Shown in pieces: positions 23,025 to 31,907 of a DNA stretch of 38,979 bases. The notes below the pieces were generated by a model. It saw only the letters and a list, made by a program, of their open reading frames with translations, was not told the DNA's origin and searched no databases. Within the stretch, counting starts at the first letter, position 1. The number at the start of each line of letters is the position of its first letter. Source of the DNA: Helicobacter cetorum (GTDB lineage: Bacteria > Campylobacterota > Campylobacteria > Campylobacterales > UBA6016); assembly GCA_022729705.1 (NCBI GenBank), contig DZAX01000020.1, positions 1 to 38,979 on the forward strand, in the 5' to 3' direction. The translations under genes and the position numbers were made by a program.

Positions 23025-24731
23025 ATGAGTATAAAAATAGAAACATACGACGTTGTCATCGTAGGCGCTGGGCTTGCCGGATGTGCGGCGGCTAGAGAGT
23101 GCCAAAAAGCCGGACTGAAAACAGTGACGCTAACAAAGCTTCATCCGCTAAGAAGCCACTCAGGCGCAGCGCAAGGTGGTATTAATGCCGCACTAAACGA
23201 AGATGATACGACTCTTCATGAGTTTGACACGGTAAAAGGAAGCGACTATATCGGCGACCAAGACGCTATTGAGCTAATGTGTAAAGGTGCGCCTGAGACT
23301 ATCAGGTGGATAGAGAGAATGGGGGCTGTGTTTTCAAGAACCGACGAGGGCAAAATAGCGCAAAGACCTTTTGGGGGTCAGAGCAAGCCAAGAGCGTGTT
23401 ACGCAAAAGATAGAACGGGGCTTACGCTGCTTCAGACGATTTACGAGCAAGCTAGACGTGAGGGCGCATTGTTTTTGGATGAGTGGTATGTGTGCGATTT
23501 GTTATACAAAGACGGCAAAGTAAGCGGCGTAACGGCTTACAACCTAAGAGACATGGAGTTTAGAATTTTTAACGCAAAAGCGGTGATGTTTGCCACAGGC
23601 GGATACGCAAGGTCTTTTAAAATCAATTCAAACGCTCTTGCAAACACAGGCGACGGTCTAGCTATAGTCGCAAGACACGGCTTGCCGCTTGAAGATATGG
23701 AGTTTGTGCAGTTTCACCCGACCGGACTATCCGGCACAGGTATACTTATCTCCGAAGCGGCGAGGGGCGAGGGCGGACTGCTATACAATAGCCTAAATGA
23801 AAGATTTATGAGCAAATACGCCCCTGAAAAGATGGAGCTTGCTTCACGTGACGTGGTAAGCCGCGCCATCACAAAAGAGGTCATGGAAGGTAGAGGCGTA
23901 GGATCAAACAAAGACTCTGTATTTATCGACCTAACGCACCTTGGCGAAGAGCTAATCAACGCAAAGCTTCCTGAACTTAGAGATCTAGCAATCACTTTCC
24001 TCGGTCTTGACATGGTAAAAGAGCCTATCCTTATTCAAGCGACGGCTCACTACTCAATGGGCGGCATACCAACAGACATCAACGGTCATGTCAAAAAAAC
24101 TCCAACAGAGCTAGTCGAGGGCTTCTACGCCGCCGGAGAGTGTGCGTGCGTGAGCGTACACGGCGCAAATAGACTAGGCGCAAACTCTGTGCTTGAAGCG
24201 CTATTTTTTGGAAGACACGTTGGCAAACAAATAGCCGCTGAAGCCGGACGTATTCCGCTTAGAGCCGCAAGAGCAGACGATGCGAAAGCGGCGATGGAAA
24301 AAGTTGACTCCGTACTACACTCAAAAGGTCAAGCAAGCGTCACAAAACTAAGAAACGAGCTACAAGAGAGTATGACGCTAAACGCAGGAGTGTTTAGAAC
24401 GCAAACATCGCTAGAGGAGCAAAAAGAGAAGTTAAAAGCTCTTAGAGCGGAGTACAAAAATATAGCCATATTCGACAAATCAAAAACATTCAACACAGAG
24501 CTTCAAGAGGCGATAGAGCTTGGGCATATGCTTGACTTTTCGGCGTTTATCGTAGAGGGTGCTCTAAATAGAAAAGAGAGCAGAGGCGCGCATTTTAGAG
24601 AAGACTACACGACAAGAGATGATGAAAACTTCCTAAAACACACTTTTGCGTATATGCAAGATGACGGAATAAAACTAGAGTTGGCTCCTGTGACGATGGG
24701 CAAATTTGCTCCTGAGGTTAGAAGTTACTAA
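23025..24731 (+). CDS. sdhA: Succinate dehydrogenase/fumarate reductase flavoprotein subunit
   Basis: A 568-residue FAD subunit that interconverts succinate and fumarate. The dinucleotide fold VVIVGAGLAGCAAARE (about 10-25) comes first, then HSGAAQGGINAAL with the His that covalently holds FAD (about 45). The substrate loop QFHPTGLSGTGILISEAARG (about 229-248), the catalytic Arg region and the C-terminal GANRLGANSVLEALFFGRHV are present. No iron-sulfur or membrane-anchor subunit gene lies on either side, so partners must be elsewhere or different. No twin-arginine signal is seen; it acts in the cytoplasm. Ribosome binding AGAGG precedes the ATG. Confidence 0.92.
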   Translation: MSIKIETYDVVIVGAGLAGCAAARECQKAGLKTVTLTKLHPLRSHSGAAQGGINAALNEDDTTLHEFDTVKGSDYIGDQDAIELMCKGAPETIRWIERMGAVFSRTDEGKIAQRPFGGQSKPRACYAKDRTGLTLLQTIYEQARREGALFLDEWYVCDLLYKDGKVSGVTAYNLRDMEFRIFNAKAVMFATGGYARSFKINSNALANTGDGLAIVARHGLPLEDMEFVQFHPTGLSGTGILISEAARGEGGLLYNSLNERFMSKYAPEKMELASRDVVSRAITKEVMEGRGVGSNKDSVFIDLTHLGEELINAKLPELRDLAITFLGLDMVKEPILIQATAHYSMGGIPTDINGHVKKTPTELVEGFYAAGECACVSVHGANRLGANSVLEALFFGRHVGKQIAAEAGRIPLRAARADDAKAAMEKVDSVLHSKGQASVTKLRNELQESMTLNAGVFRTQTSLEEQKEKLKALRAEYKNIAIFDKSKTFNTELQEAIELGHMLDFSAFIVEGALNRKESRGAHFREDYTTRDDENFLKHTFAYMQDDGIKLELAPVTMGKFAPEVRSY

Positions 24732-24756
24732 CTGACTTTAAAAACAAGCAACCTAG

Positions 24757-24815
24757 AGCCGCCCGTCACCTATCGGCGATGGGATCCGGGTGCTTTAGTG
24801 AGCGGCTACTTTTTT
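24757..24815 (+). terminator. Structured terminator of sdhA, overlapping the dacA end
   Basis: AGCCGC (24757-24762) pairs with GCGGCT (24802-24807). Inside, TCAC (24766-24769) pairs with GTGA (24798-24801), and an ATCG-g-CGAT mini-palindrome sits in the loop. TTTTTT follows at about 24810. The GC-rich, multi-part stem and T-run fit a terminator for sdhA whose last bases lie within the converging carboxypeptidase gene. Confidence 0.5.
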
Positions 24816-25814
24816 ATCTATTTTTGCCTTATTGGCTATTTTAAGCCTATTTTTTGGCTTAGTCGTTTTTTGAGTGATTATTTTTGCCGCAGAGGTTTTA
24901 TTTTTTACTTTTGCAGTTTTTGTCGATTTTGTAGATTTTGCAGTTTTTGTCGATTTTTTTGTAGTAACTATCGCTTCGTCTACTAGTTCCGGCTCCGGAG
25001 CTTTCATATCAAACGCTTTTTCAAACATATTTTCGGCATCCCCCCATCTATCCGCTTTTGCTTTTAGCATGACAAGCACCATATCTTTGTTGTCTTTTTT
25101 TGCTCTTGCAATTAAGCATTTTCCGGCTTTATTGGTAAAGCCTGTTTTGATGCCGACTGCGTATTTGTATGTGTCTAGGAGTTTGTTGTGTGTTTTGAGG
25201 GAGTATATTTTGCCGCTTTTTTGCTCCTCTACTTCTATACTTTCTAATTTGGCGACTTCGTTAAAAAATCTATTTTTGATGGCGTATTCCGTCAACTTTA
25301 GAAGATCTTTTGCGGTGGAGTAGTGACCTGCGTATGCGCCTCTATCAAATCCGGCGGGATTTGTAAAGTTTGAGTTTTTTAGACCGATTTTTGCGGCTTT
25401 TTGGTTCATTATTTTTGCGAAGTTTTTGACGTTTCCGCCTAGATGGTAAGCTATTGCAAAAGCCGCATCATTGCTTGAGTTTACCATCGCCGCTTTCACC
25501 AAATCTTCTAGTTTTATTTTTTCGCCCGCTCTAAAACCCGCCTTTGACGGCTCTACGCGAGTAGCCTCTTTGGGTATTGTCACGATTTCTTCTAGTTTTC
25601 CGCTCTCTATTGCGATAATGCTTGTAAGTATTTTTGTTAGGCTTGCGGGCTCTACTTTTGCGTCTTTGTTTTTTGCCATAAGCATTTCAGAGCTACCGAC
25701 TTCTTTAACAATATATGAGCTTACTTGAAAAGAAGACTCTATAGGGCTAAGATCCGTTTTTGCAAAAATATTTATACTAAGAGCAAAGCAGACAAGTAGT
25801 CCAATTTTTTTCAT
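24795..25814 (-). CDS. dacA: D-alanyl-D-alanine carboxypeptidase (PBP5/6-like)
   Basis: A 339-residue serine-type enzyme that trims the last D-Ala from peptidoglycan stem peptides in the periplasm. A signal peptide (about 1-18) is followed by the nucleophile motif SLTK (about 58-61), the SSN triad member in AMVNSSNDAAFA (about 112-114) and the KTG-box GIKTGFTNKAGK (about 219). The last 65 residues are unusual: Lys/Thr/Ala-rich, low-complexity repeats (KSTKTAKSTK type) instead of the usual beta domain and amphipathic membrane helix. The tail could bind wall or nucleic acid polyanions; that is inference. Confidence 0.92.
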   Translation of the reverse strand: MKKIGLLVCFALSINIFAKTDLSPIESSFQVSSYIVKEVGSSEMLMAKNKDAKVEPASLTKILTSIIAIESGKLEEIVTIPKEATRVEPSKAGFRAGEKIKLEDLVKAAMVNSSNDAAFAIAYHLGGNVKNFAKIMNQKAAKIGLKNSNFTNPAGFDRGAYAGHYSTAKDLLKLTEYAIKNRFFNEVAKLESIEVEEQKSGKIYSLKTHNKLLDTYKYAVGIKTGFTNKAGKCLIARAKKDNKDMVLVMLKAKADRWGDAENMFEKAFDMKAPEPELVDEAIVTTKKSTKTAKSTKSTKTAKVKNKTSAAKIITQKTTKPKNRLKIANKAKIDKKVAAH

Positions 25815-25895
25815 CTACGCCCTTATAATTATTGAAATGGTTTTAGAAATTTTGCCAAAATATATTTTAAACTTTTATTTGCTATATTCTAATAA

Positions 25896-25914
25896 ATGAC
25901 AGACGGTTGGTCAT
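25896..25914 (+). promoter_or_regulatory. TetR-type operator before the regulator stub
   Basis: A 19-base imperfect palindrome, ATGAC-N2-AC-N-GT-N2-GTCAT, lies 20 bases before the ATG of a TetR-like stub, just after a TATATT box (25883-25888). Its size and symmetry fit the self-operator of a TetR/CmeR-type repressor. Confidence 0.55.
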
Positions 25915-25934
25915 AAGCATTAAGAGGAGCAAAT

Positions 25935-25982
25935 ATGGCGATAATTGTGGGTAAAACGCAAAAAAAAGAAGAGTATGTTTAG
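25935..25982 (+). pseudogene. First 15 codons of a TetR-family regulator
   Basis: AGAGGAG precedes an ATG that opens MAIIVGKTQKKEEYV and then stops. This closely resembles the start of TetR regulators that control efflux pumps in Campylobacterota (MAIIV.K.QK...), before their helix-turn-helix. The operator-like palindrome just upstream supports it. The rest of the gene, and any efflux operon, is gone; an IS481 remnant lies 50 bases downstream, so transposition or deletion is the likely cause. Confidence 0.5.
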
Positions 25983-26031
25983 TCCCCTCAACTGTCGGCA
26001 AGGGTTATCTTTGAAAAAGCTCTATTAATAT

Positions 26032-26265
26032 CTAGCAAACAAATAAAGTTTTTTGTTTGTTTGCAATAATAACCTGTGAAATATCAATACGGACAAAGCC
26101 TATTTCATAATCTTTAAACTTTTTCTTTTCTCTTGGTCTATCTTCATTCTTTGATAATACTGATAAGCCATTACGTTGTAAGCATCTGTGAAGGTTTGAC
26201 CTTGTAAGAGTCGGAATAAAACAATCATCAAGAGGCAACTTTGTAACTCTTCTAAACTCACAAAC
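26032..26265 (-). pseudogene. IS481-family transposase remnant
   Basis: A minus-strand scrap reading CEFRRVTKLPLDDCFIPTLT, then RSNLHRCLQRNGLSVL and KKKFKDYEIGFVRIDIS, matches the N-terminal and early catalytic part of IS481/integrase-type transposases (R..LHRCL.R.G......KKKFK.Y.IGF.HIDI). The first acidic residue of the DDE triad (IDIS) is present. Both ends are missing and the C-terminal half is absent. No terminal inverted repeats were found. It lies between the TetR stub and the pglF-like gene. Confidence 0.75.
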
Positions 26266-26323
26266 AATAAGAAAAATATATAAACAAATAAAAAATATTA
26301 AATGCATTTTAAGAAGGCTGACT

Positions 26324-28117
26324 TTGACAAAATACTTAACGCCGACACAGACCAAAAGAGCTCTGTTTTTTATCTTTTTTGACGCTCTTTTGTCTCTTTT
26401 TAGCTTTTACGCCTCCTACCTTTTGCGTTTCAACTTTGAGATTCCGCCGCTTTTTATGGAGAATTTTTTTAGGGTTTTTGCGGTTTTGATGGCTTTGAAG
26501 CTTGGGGCTTTTTTTGTTTTTAGCGGATACAAAACCCCGTGGAGGTTTTTTTCGGTTCAAAACCTTGTCAATCTCGTACGCACTCATATCTTGACGTATA
26601 CGCTTTTTGGGGTTCTTTTTATCGTTTTTGCCGACGTATTAAATCCGTTTCCGCGTTCTGTCATCTTTATAGATTTTATTTTCTCTGTGTTTTTGCTTGG
26701 CGCTCTTAGGATTTCAAAGCGTATTTATTTGGAGTCAAAGGCTACAAAAAATAGTCTATGCGTGATTGTCGGTGCTACAAACGAGGGTTCTCTTATCGCC
26801 TCGTATCTCAAAAGTCACGATAGCGATTACTATCCGGCGGCTTTTTTGGAAGACGATAAGCATAAGATAGGCGGGGTGATACACGGGTTTCCGGTTGTGG
26901 ATTTGGAGGGGCTTGGCGAGCTTGCCCAAATATGTAAGATAGATTCGGCTCTTATCGCAAAGACGCTAACGCCAAAAGAGCTAACCGCATTGATAGACTC
27001 CTTATCGGCGCTGGGGATACCAAATATCAAAAAAATCAACTTTTTTGAAGACCATACCGACATCAAAGATATATCTATAGAGGAGCTTCTCGCTCGCGCT
27101 CCAAAAGACCTTGACACAAAGACGGTCGCTAGATTTATCTCAGGTAAGACGCTCCTTATCACGGGAGCCGGAGGCAGTATCGGAAGCGAGATAAGCAGAC
27201 AGTGTGCGAAGTTTGGCGCGCAAAAGCTGATTTTGGTGGACAATAGCGAATACAACCTCTACAGGATAAACGAAGAGCTACATGGGCGCAATATCGTAAA
27301 TTGTTTGGTTAACGTAGTAGATAAAAAGAGGTTGGCGAAAATATTTGAGACGCACAAACCGCAAATAGTCATACATGCGGCGGCTTTTAAGCACGTTCCA
27401 CTCGCCGAGGAGAATATCGACGAAGTGGTCGAAAACAATATCTTTGGCACCAAAAACACGCTTGAGTTGGCACTAGAAAACAACGCCGAAAAGTTTGTGC
27501 TAATCTCCACCGACAAAGCGGTTCGCCCGACAAACGTGATGGGCACGACAAAAAGAGTGTGCGAGCTAATAGCCCAAAACATCAAACAAAAATATCCGGA
27601 CTCGCAAACAGAGATAGCCGCCGTAAGATTTGGCAATGTAATAGGCAGTTCCGGCTCTGTAATACCAAAGTTCAAAGAGCAGATAGCCGTGGGAGGACCT
27701 ATTACGGTGACGCATCCCGATATTGAACGCTACTTTATGCTAATAGACGAGGCTTGCTCACTGGTGCTTCAAGCGGCGGCTATTGCAAAGGGAAGCGAGA
27801 TATTTATCCTCGATATGGGGGAGCGCGTCAAGATAGTAGACGTGGCAAAAAAGATGTTGGAACTTACTAATAAGCAAAACGATGTAAAAATAGTCTTTAG
27901 CGGGCTAAGGGCGGGCGAAAAGCTGATAGAGGAGCTTTTGACCGACGATAGCGCCGCAAATACGGAGTACCCGTCTATTACGGTCGCAAAAGAGAGCAAA
28001 TGCGACTTTGAAGCGCTACAAGGGCAGCTATGGGAGCTAAAAAATAGCGAGGATAAGCTAGGCGTTCTAAAAAAAATAGTACCAGAATTTGACCATCAAC
28101 TAAACGGAAAATCATGA
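26324..28117 (+). CDS. pglF: Membrane nucleotide-sugar 4,6-dehydratase (PglF/WbpM-like)
   Basis: A 597-residue inner-membrane enzyme. Four N-terminal helices (about 12-120), a CoA-binding-like domain (about 145-260) and a C-terminal NAD-dependent dehydratase domain follow in order. The NAD site is LLITGAGGSIGSEISRQ (about 275-291). The active site is LISTDKAVRPTNVMGTTKR (about 397-415), with Met in place of the usual Tyr, as in PglF and WbpM. Such enzymes make UDP-4-keto-6-deoxy-GlcNAc for glycans of protein glycosylation or surface polysaccharide. The start is TTG 26324 with AGAAGG ahead. It overlaps metH by 4 bases. The isolation from other pgl genes leaves the pathway open. Confidence 0.88.
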   Translation: MTKYLTPTQTKRALFFIFFDALLSLFSFYASYLLRFNFEIPPLFMENFFRVFAVLMALKLGAFFVFSGYKTPWRFFSVQNLVNLVRTHILTYTLFGVLFIVFADVLNPFPRSVIFIDFIFSVFLLGALRISKRIYLESKATKNSLCVIVGATNEGSLIASYLKSHDSDYYPAAFLEDDKHKIGGVIHGFPVVDLEGLGELAQICKIDSALIAKTLTPKELTALIDSLSALGIPNIKKINFFEDHTDIKDISIEELLARAPKDLDTKTVARFISGKTLLITGAGGSIGSEISRQCAKFGAQKLILVDNSEYNLYRINEELHGRNIVNCLVNVVDKKRLAKIFETHKPQIVIHAAAFKHVPLAEENIDEVVENNIFGTKNTLELALENNAEKFVLISTDKAVRPTNVMGTTKRVCELIAQNIKQKYPDSQTEIAAVRFGNVIGSSGSVIPKFKEQIAVGGPITVTHPDIERYFMLIDEACSLVLQAAAIAKGSEIFILDMGERVKIVDVAKKMLELTNKQNDVKIVFSGLRAGEKLIEELLTDDSAANTEYPSITVAKESKCDFEALQGQLWELKNSEDKLGVLKKIVPEFDHQLNGKS

Positions 28118-31100
28118 AAAATATAGAAAATTTATTAAACGAAAGAGTCGCAGTAATTGACGGCGCAATGGGAACGGAGCTTCAAAAACTAAAAATTTCA
28201 CCTGAGACGTGGATGGCGGTGGGTTTGGGAGTGGATAACTCCCAAGATAAGCCGTCGCAAGCGGCTTTGCCAGTTGCGACAGAGGCAATATCATATGAGG
28301 GTTGCAACGAGTATCTAAATGTGGCGGCAAAAGATGAGATACGCGGCATACATAGGGCGTATTTCAGAGCCGGAGCCGACATATCAAAGGCAAATACGTT
28401 TGGGTGTCTGCCGTGGGTGCTTGATGAGTATGGATTGTCACATAGATGTTGTGAGCTGATAGCCGAGGGGATAGCTCGCGTCAAGGAGGCGGCGGCGGAG
28501 CTTGGGCGCGAGAATGACGCTTATGCGGCGTGCTCTTTTGGTCCCGGCACCAAGCTTCCTAGCCTTGGGCATATTGAGTTTGACGAGATGAAAGACGGTT
28601 ATGAGCTTTCCGTCGGTGCGGCTATTGACGCTGGAGCTGATATTATACTTTTTGAGACGTGCCAAGACCCTTTGCAGATAAAAGCGGCTCTCATAGGGGC
28701 TGAAGACGCATTTACGAGTAGAGGCGCAAGGCTTCCCGTCATGGTCTCCGCCACGATAGAGATGAACGGTTCGATGCTGATAGGCACGGACGCTAAGACG
28801 CTTGCGGCGATACTAAAGCCTTTTAATATCCTATCTCTTGGCTTTAACTGCGGAACGGGTCCCGAAGAGGTGGCAAAGCATGTAAGAGCCATAAGCGAAG
28901 TGTGGGGCGGACGTATTAGCGTTCACGCAAACGCCGGACTGCCGCAAAATAGAGGTGGCTATACGTTTTATCCGATGAGTCCGCAAGAGTTTGCCGCTTT
29001 GCAAAAAGCGTTTTGCGAGGTGGACGGCGTAGCTATTTTGGGCGGGTGTTGTGGGACTACGCCTCAACATATTTTGGAGCTTGTCAAAGAGGTTAAGGGT
29101 ATAAAACCAAAAGCGGCTACAGGCTTTGCGCCAAATTCGCTAACTTCACTATTTGAGAGCGTTGCGCTTGTCCAAGAGCCTTCTCCATTGTATATAGGGG
29201 AGCGCTCAAACGCTACGGGGTCTAAGGCGTTTAGAGAGCTGCTTTTGGCTGAGGATTTTGACGGGGCTATGAGCGTGGCGTATGAGCAGGTGAGGGCGGG
29301 GGCGCATGTGCTGGATGTGAGCGTTGCGTTTGCGGGAAGAGACGAGCGAAAAGATATGAAAGAGGTGGTTTCACGCTACGCCTCAAAGCTTACATTGCCG
29401 CTAATGCCGGACTCTACGCAGATAGGAGCTTTGGAAGTTGCGCTAAAACTCATAGGCGGTCGCGCTATCGTAAACTCTGTAAATCTTGAAGACGGCGTAG
29501 AGAAGTTTGACGCTGTGTGCGCCTTAGCGCGTCGTTTTGGCGCAGCTCTTGTGTGTTTGGTGATAGATGAGCATGGAATGGCAAAGACAAAAGAGCGAAA
29601 GCTTGAAATAGCGGAGCGGATATATGAGAGAGCCACGACGCATTTTGGTTTTGAGCCATCTGACCTTGTGTTTGATATGCTTACCTTTACGGTTGGAAGC
29701 GGCGATGCGGAGTATTTTACGGCGGCTACCGAGACGATAGAGGCTATTGAGGAGTTTCACGCCGCACATCCGGAGGCTGGCTTTACGCTTGGGGTGTCTA
29801 ATATCTCTTTTGGTCTCTCCAAACACTCAAGAGAGGCGCTAAACTCCGTATTTTTGCACCACGCCGTAAAAGCGGGGCTTTCTACCGCCATCGTAAACGT
29901 CAAAAATACTATGGCTTATCACGCTATTTCGGACGAAGAGATTAGGCTATGCGAAGATTTGCTGTTTAACAAAAGGGGCGGCGGGCATGACCCCCTTGGA
30001 GTTTTTATCGACTACTTTGCGGCGCAAGACGGCGGCGGCGGGGCGCGGGTAAGAGATGATTTGGAGGGGCTTAGCGATGAGATAAAAATTCATAAGCTCT
30101 TAATCGCGGGAGATAAAGAGAGATTGTTGGCTCTACTGCCAATCGCCAAAGAGACAATAGCGGCAACAAAAATCGTCAATGAGATTTTGATAGGTGCGAT
30201 GAAAGAGGTCGGGGAGCTGTTTGGCGATGGGCGTATGCAGCTGCCTTTTGTGCTTCAATCGGCGGAGACGATGAAAGCGGCGGTTGACTTTTTGGCGCCA
30301 TACTTGCCAAAGACGGAGAAAACAAGCCAAACCACGCTAATACTAGGCACCGTAAAAGGCGACGTGCACGATGTCGGCAAAAATCTAGTAGACATCATAC
30401 TCTCAAACAACGGCTTTAAAGTCGTAAATATTGGCATCAAAGCGGATATAGATCTATTCGCACAAAAACTAAAAGAGCACAACGCCGATGCAATAGGCAT
30501 GAGTGGGCTACTGGTGAAGTCCACGCAGGTGATGAAAGAAAACCTCGAAGAGTTAAGAAGGCGTGGGATAAATGTACCCGTGCTTCTTGGCGGGGCGGCT
30601 TTAAATATTGAGTTTGTGCATGAGTATTGCAGACCCTTTTATGATGGGGCGGTAATCTACTCGCGAGACGCTTTTGAGGCGATAACGACGCTTTCGCAGA
30701 TAGAAAAGGGCGAAGAGATTACGATTAGCGTACCCTCAAGCGAGAGAGCGGAGGCGAGAGAGAACGCCAAAGATAAAGAAGTCGGCGAAATAGTCAAGCC
30801 GCAAGAACAAAATCCGCCAACCCCGCCGTTTTGGGGCAGGAGCGTATGGAGCTTTGGCGAAGAAGAAAAAGAGACCGCCTTTACCTGGATAAACCACAGA
30901 ATGCTCTTTAAGGAGAGATGGGGATATAAATCCAAAGGGATGGAAAAAGCAGACTATGAAAGACAGCTGCAAGAGGTCGTGAAGCCCGCATATAAGCGGC
31001 TAAAAGAGCAGTTTTTAAACTCTTTATTTGAGCCTGTGGCGATTTACGGCTACTATCCGGCGAGAGGCGAGGGCGACGAACTGCTGATATTTGGCGAAAA

Positions 31101-31650
31101 CGAGGGGTGGAGCAAAGATGCGGACGCAAATCGCGAAGATATACACGCCGTTAGATGTAGGGCAAACAATGTCTTAGGTTTTCCAAGAGCGCTCAAAACC
31201 CCACGCCGCTCGATACCAGACTATTTCAGACACGACAGACACGACGTAATCGCAATGAGCGTGGTAAGCGTGGGCAGCAAAATCGCAGAGTACGAAAAAG
31301 AGCTTTTTGATAGCGGACGCTACACTGAGTATTATCTTGTGCATGGATTGGCTGTAGAGCTTGCGGAGGCGATGGCGGAGATGGTTCACAAAAAAATCCG
31401 CGCGGAGCTTGGCATACTAAGAGGCGAGGGCGCGGCTTTGGATGAGGTAAAAATGAGCGGTTATCACGGATGCAGATACTCTTTTGGTTACCCCTCATGC
31501 CCAGACCTTGAGATGAACAGAACTCTTTTTGAGTTGCTACGCCCCGAAGAATTTGGCGTGACGCTATCAGAGACTTGCCAAATGGCACCGGAGGCTTCGA
31601 CTAGCGCTATTGTCGTTCATCACTCTGATGCGCAGTATTTTACGGTTTGA
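28114..31650 (+). CDS. metH: Cobalamin-dependent methionine synthase
   Basis: A 1178-residue MetH that moves a methyl group from methyltetrahydrofolate via B12 to homocysteine. Domains in order: homocysteine domain (about 1-340; zinc Cys in LGFNCGTG near 246 and GGCCGTTP at 312-313), pterin domain (about 350-620), B12 cap (about 655-735), B12 domain with DVHDVGKN (His 752 ligand) and SAM-binding reactivation domain (about 890-1178; PARGEGDELLIF, SFGYPSCPD). All key residues are present. Residues 34-60 are an extra in-frame segment with strong DNA palindromes (separate entry). ATG overlaps the pglF stop. Confidence 0.97.
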   Translation: MKNIENLLNERVAVIDGAMGTELQKLKISPETWMAVGLGVDNSQDKPSQAALPVATEAISYEGCNEYLNVAAKDEIRGIHRAYFRAGADISKANTFGCLPWVLDEYGLSHRCCELIAEGIARVKEAAAELGRENDAYAACSFGPGTKLPSLGHIEFDEMKDGYELSVGAAIDAGADIILFETCQDPLQIKAALIGAEDAFTSRGARLPVMVSATIEMNGSMLIGTDAKTLAAILKPFNILSLGFNCGTGPEEVAKHVRAISEVWGGRISVHANAGLPQNRGGYTFYPMSPQEFAALQKAFCEVDGVAILGGCCGTTPQHILELVKEVKGIKPKAATGFAPNSLTSLFESVALVQEPSPLYIGERSNATGSKAFRELLLAEDFDGAMSVAYEQVRAGAHVLDVSVAFAGRDERKDMKEVVSRYASKLTLPLMPDSTQIGALEVALKLIGGRAIVNSVNLEDGVEKFDAVCALARRFGAALVCLVIDEHGMAKTKERKLEIAERIYERATTHFGFEPSDLVFDMLTFTVGSGDAEYFTAATETIEAIEEFHAAHPEAGFTLGVSNISFGLSKHSREALNSVFLHHAVKAGLSTAIVNVKNTMAYHAISDEEIRLCEDLLFNKRGGGHDPLGVFIDYFAAQDGGGGARVRDDLEGLSDEIKIHKLLIAGDKERLLALLPIAKETIAATKIVNEILIGAMKEVGELFGDGRMQLPFVLQSAETMKAAVDFLAPYLPKTEKTSQTTLILGTVKGDVHDVGKNLVDIILSNNGFKVVNIGIKADIDLFAQKLKEHNADAIGMSGLLVKSTQVMKENLEELRRRGINVPVLLGGAALNIEFVHEYCRPFYDGAVIYSRDAFEAITTLSQIEKGEEITISVPSSERAEARENAKDKEVGEIVKPQEQNPPTPPFWGRSVWSFGEEEKETAFTWINHRMLFKERWGYKSKGMEKADYERQLQEVVKPAYKRLKEQFLNSLFEPVAIYGYYPARGEGDELLIFGENEGWSKDADANREDIHAVRCRANNVLGFPRALKTPRRSIPDYFRHDRHDVIAMSVVSVGSKIAEYEKELFDSGRYTEYYLVHGLAVELAEAMAEMVHKKIRAELGILRGEGAALDEVKMSGYHGCRYSFGYPSCPDLEMNRTLFELLRPEEFGVTLSETCQMAPEASTSAIVVHHSDAQYFTV
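28213..28293 (+). repeat. In-frame palindromic insertion inside metH
   Basis: 81 bases (27 codons) sit between the MetH segments SPETW and YEGCNEYLNV, which I expect to be adjacent in homologues. They fold into two hairpins: TTGGGAGT (28225-28232) / ACTCCCAA (28238-28245), and GTCGCAA (28254-28260) / TTGCGAC (28274-28280) with GGC-TTT-GCC stacked inside. The encoded stretch is Ala/Ser/Gln-rich and looks like a flexible loop. It behaves like a palindromic element that can land in coding DNA without breaking the frame. Confidence 0.55.
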
Positions 31651-31682
31651 GCGGGCAAACTAAAACAATTGGCGGTATAAAA

Positions 31683-31907
31683 ATGCAAACCATACAAATA
31701 GACAACGCGGAAATAGAAAATTTTATTGATATGAAATACGGCGAGGACAGGACTACTCTTTTGAGTGATTTTGTGGCTTTTGTCAAGACGGAGATAATCG
31801 CTGCCGAAATAAAAAAAGGGCTTGATGAAGTAGAGCAATATCGTCAGGGTCTCAAAGAGCTTGGAAGCGTAGAGGATTTTATCGGCAAGCTAAAAAGTGG
31901 AAATTAA
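31683..31907 (+). CDS. Antitoxin of a RelE-type pair
   Basis: A 74-residue acidic, helical protein (ENFIDMKYGEDRTTLLSDFV then FVKTEIIAAEIKKGLDEVEQ). It starts ATG 31683, 33 bases after metH, and overlaps the toxin start by 11 bases. The position and size indicate the antitoxin; a Phd/ribbon-helix-type DNA-binding fold cannot be confirmed by eye. Only a weak ribosome binding site is seen. Confidence 0.7.
   Translation: MQTIQIDNAEIENFIDMKYGEDRTTLLSDFVAFVKTEIIAAEIKKGLDEVEQYRQGLKELGSVEDFIGKLKSGN

Noticed and set aside
24757-24807. A tRNA or riboswitch after sdhA
   Set aside because: The fold lacks tRNA arms and any known aptamer core; a terminator explains the stem and T-run better.
30790-30880. 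A second possible insertion in MetH around NPPTPPFWGRSVW
   Set aside because: The PTPPFWG motif is part of the normal linker before the reactivation domain of many MetH proteins, so it is native.
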